DNA of 6,870 nt from Comamonadaceae bacterium (lineage in GTDB: Bacteria > Pseudomonadota > Gammaproteobacteria > Burkholderiales > Burkholderiaceae_C): the NCBI GenBank assembly GCA_947469815.1, contig CANIRI010000132.1, positions 1-6,870 on the forward strand, written 5' to 3'. The notes under the pieces are model-generated. The model made no database searches. It was not told the origin of the DNA and saw only the letters and a program-made list of their open reading frames with translations. Positions within the stretch are counted from its first letter, which is position 1. Every line of letters starts with the position of its first letter. Shown piece after piece: positions 6,300 to 6,870 of the stretch. The position numbers and the translations under genes were made by a program.

Positions 6300-6870
6300 G
6301 TGAGCGAAGACATCCCAGCCTCGGTCAAGGACGCAGCCCGCGAGGGCAGCCTGGAAGCGCCCTTCCGCCATCCGATCGCCTGGCAGGACGAGGAATACTA
6401 CGACCTCGCCAAGGTCGAGGCCGAGATGGAGCGGCAATTCGACGTCTGTCACACCTGCCGGCGCTGCTTCAATCTGTGCGACAGCTTCCCCAGGCTCTTC
6501 GACATGATCGACGAGAGCCGGACCGGCGAGCTCGATAGCGTACCCAAGGCCGACTACGCCAAGGTCGACGAGGCCTGCACGCTCTGCGACATGTGCTTCC
6601 TGACCAAGTGCCCCTATGTCCCGCCGCACCCCTTCGACATCGACATCCCGCACCTGATCCTGCGCTACCGCGCCGCCAAACGCCGCGCCGGCGAGAAGCA
6701 GTTCATCCGCGAGCAACTGGGCGAGACCGACCGCAACGGCAAGCTCGCCAAGCCGGTGGCCGGCATCGCCAACTGGGCCACCGCGCGCAAGAACACGCCA
6801 CTGCGCAAGCTGCTGGAGGCGATCGCCCAGATCGACGCCGAGGCCGAACTTCCCAAGTACCATTCGAAGA
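6300..6870 (+). CDS. Heterodisulfide reductase-related (Fe-S)-binding protein, C-terminus cut by window edge
   Basis: The frame is open from GTG 6300 to the window end (190 codons, no stop). The N-terminus [15 protein letters not shown] is typical of an HdrC/GlpC-related family. Two cysteine motifs follow for [4Fe-4S] clusters: C-x2-C-x2-C-x3-C ([11 protein letters not shown], residues 50-60) and C-x2-C-x2-C-x4-C-P ([13 protein letters not shown], 93-105). The missing part should hold the cysteine-rich CCG domains; relatives are about 430 residues. The role is electron transfer, possibly to the rubredoxin-less rubrerythrin upstream. In several proteobacteria this gene sits between rubrerythrin and a DUF3501 gene (general knowledge, not checked). 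GTG is the only plausible start because an in-frame stop lies at 6294-6296; a weak GGACGGA precedes it. Lysine codons are 12 AAG to 1 AAA and 172/190 codons end in G or C, unlike the GST gene (168/215). Confidence 0.88.
   Translation, partial: MSEDIPASVKDAAREGSLEAPFRHPIAWQDEEYYDLAKVEAEMERQFDVCHTCRRCFNLCDSFPRLFDMIDESRTGELDSVPKADYAKVDEACTLCDMCFLTKCPYVPPHPFDIDIPHLILRYRAAKRRAGEKQFIREQLGETDRNGKLAKPVAGIANWATARKNTPLRKLLEAIAQIDAEAELPKYHSK

Noticed and set aside
6204..6863. Minus-strand open frame of 219 codons at the right edge
   Set aside because: It is antisense to the Fe-S protein, whose two cysteine motifs and family N-terminus are unmistakable.
1..6870. tRNA, rRNA, CRISPR array, insertion sequence, phage or toxin-antitoxin content
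   Set aside because: No spaced direct repeats, transposase motifs, tRNA cloverleaf arms or toxin-like small genes were recognised on either strand by eye.

Overview
The window is a GC-rich bacterial chromosome segment with six complete or partial metabolic genes in its first 5.5 kb and a distinct rubrerythrin/iron-sulfur locus in the last 1.2 kb. The gene set (a gamma/beta-proteobacterial type GshA, a YlqF GTPase, GST, DUF1989 and a NUDT19-like Nudix protein), the start-codon contexts and the codon use suggest a betaproteobacterium, most likely a Burkholderiales/Comamonadaceae-like organism. This is an inference from style and gene content, not from a search.

Layout: (1) 1-577 minus, N-terminal 192 codons of a luciferase-like flavin monooxygenase that runs off the left edge. 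(2) 651-1268 plus, DUF1989/urea carboxylase-associated protein, divergent from (1). (3) 1326-1973 plus, glutathione S-transferase. (4) 1992-2975 minus, YlqF/RbgA-type circularly permuted GTPase, convergent with the GST (18 bases between stops). (5) 3007-4563 minus, gshA, 31 bases upstream of ylqF and probably co-transcribed with it. (6) 4686-5543 plus, NUDT19-like Nudix hydrolase, divergent from gshA. (7) 5726-6145 plus, rubredoxin-less rubrerythrin. (8) 6300-6870 plus, N-terminal part of an HdrC/GlpC-like protein with two [4Fe-4S] motifs, running off the right edge.

Functionally, gshA makes the precursor of glutathione and the nearby GST would use glutathione, though they are on different transcripts. 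The rubrerythrin and the Fe-S protein form a recognised gene neighbourhood for peroxide/iron redox chemistry. In related genomes I expect a DUF3501 gene next, beyond this window.

The most interesting signal is at the right end. Third-position GC rises from 45/70 codons to 61/69 codons between the two halves of the rubrerythrin gene and stays at 172/190 in the Fe-S gene (hand counts). The 154-base gap after rubrerythrin holds two strong look-alike hairpins whose arms could also cross-pair. This fits a transferred or recombined locus, or an assembly join. No RNA genes, CRISPR arrays, insertion sequences or phage genes were seen. Nothing here is clearly a new system. Every protein family is recognisable, and the novelty lies in junctions and leader structures.
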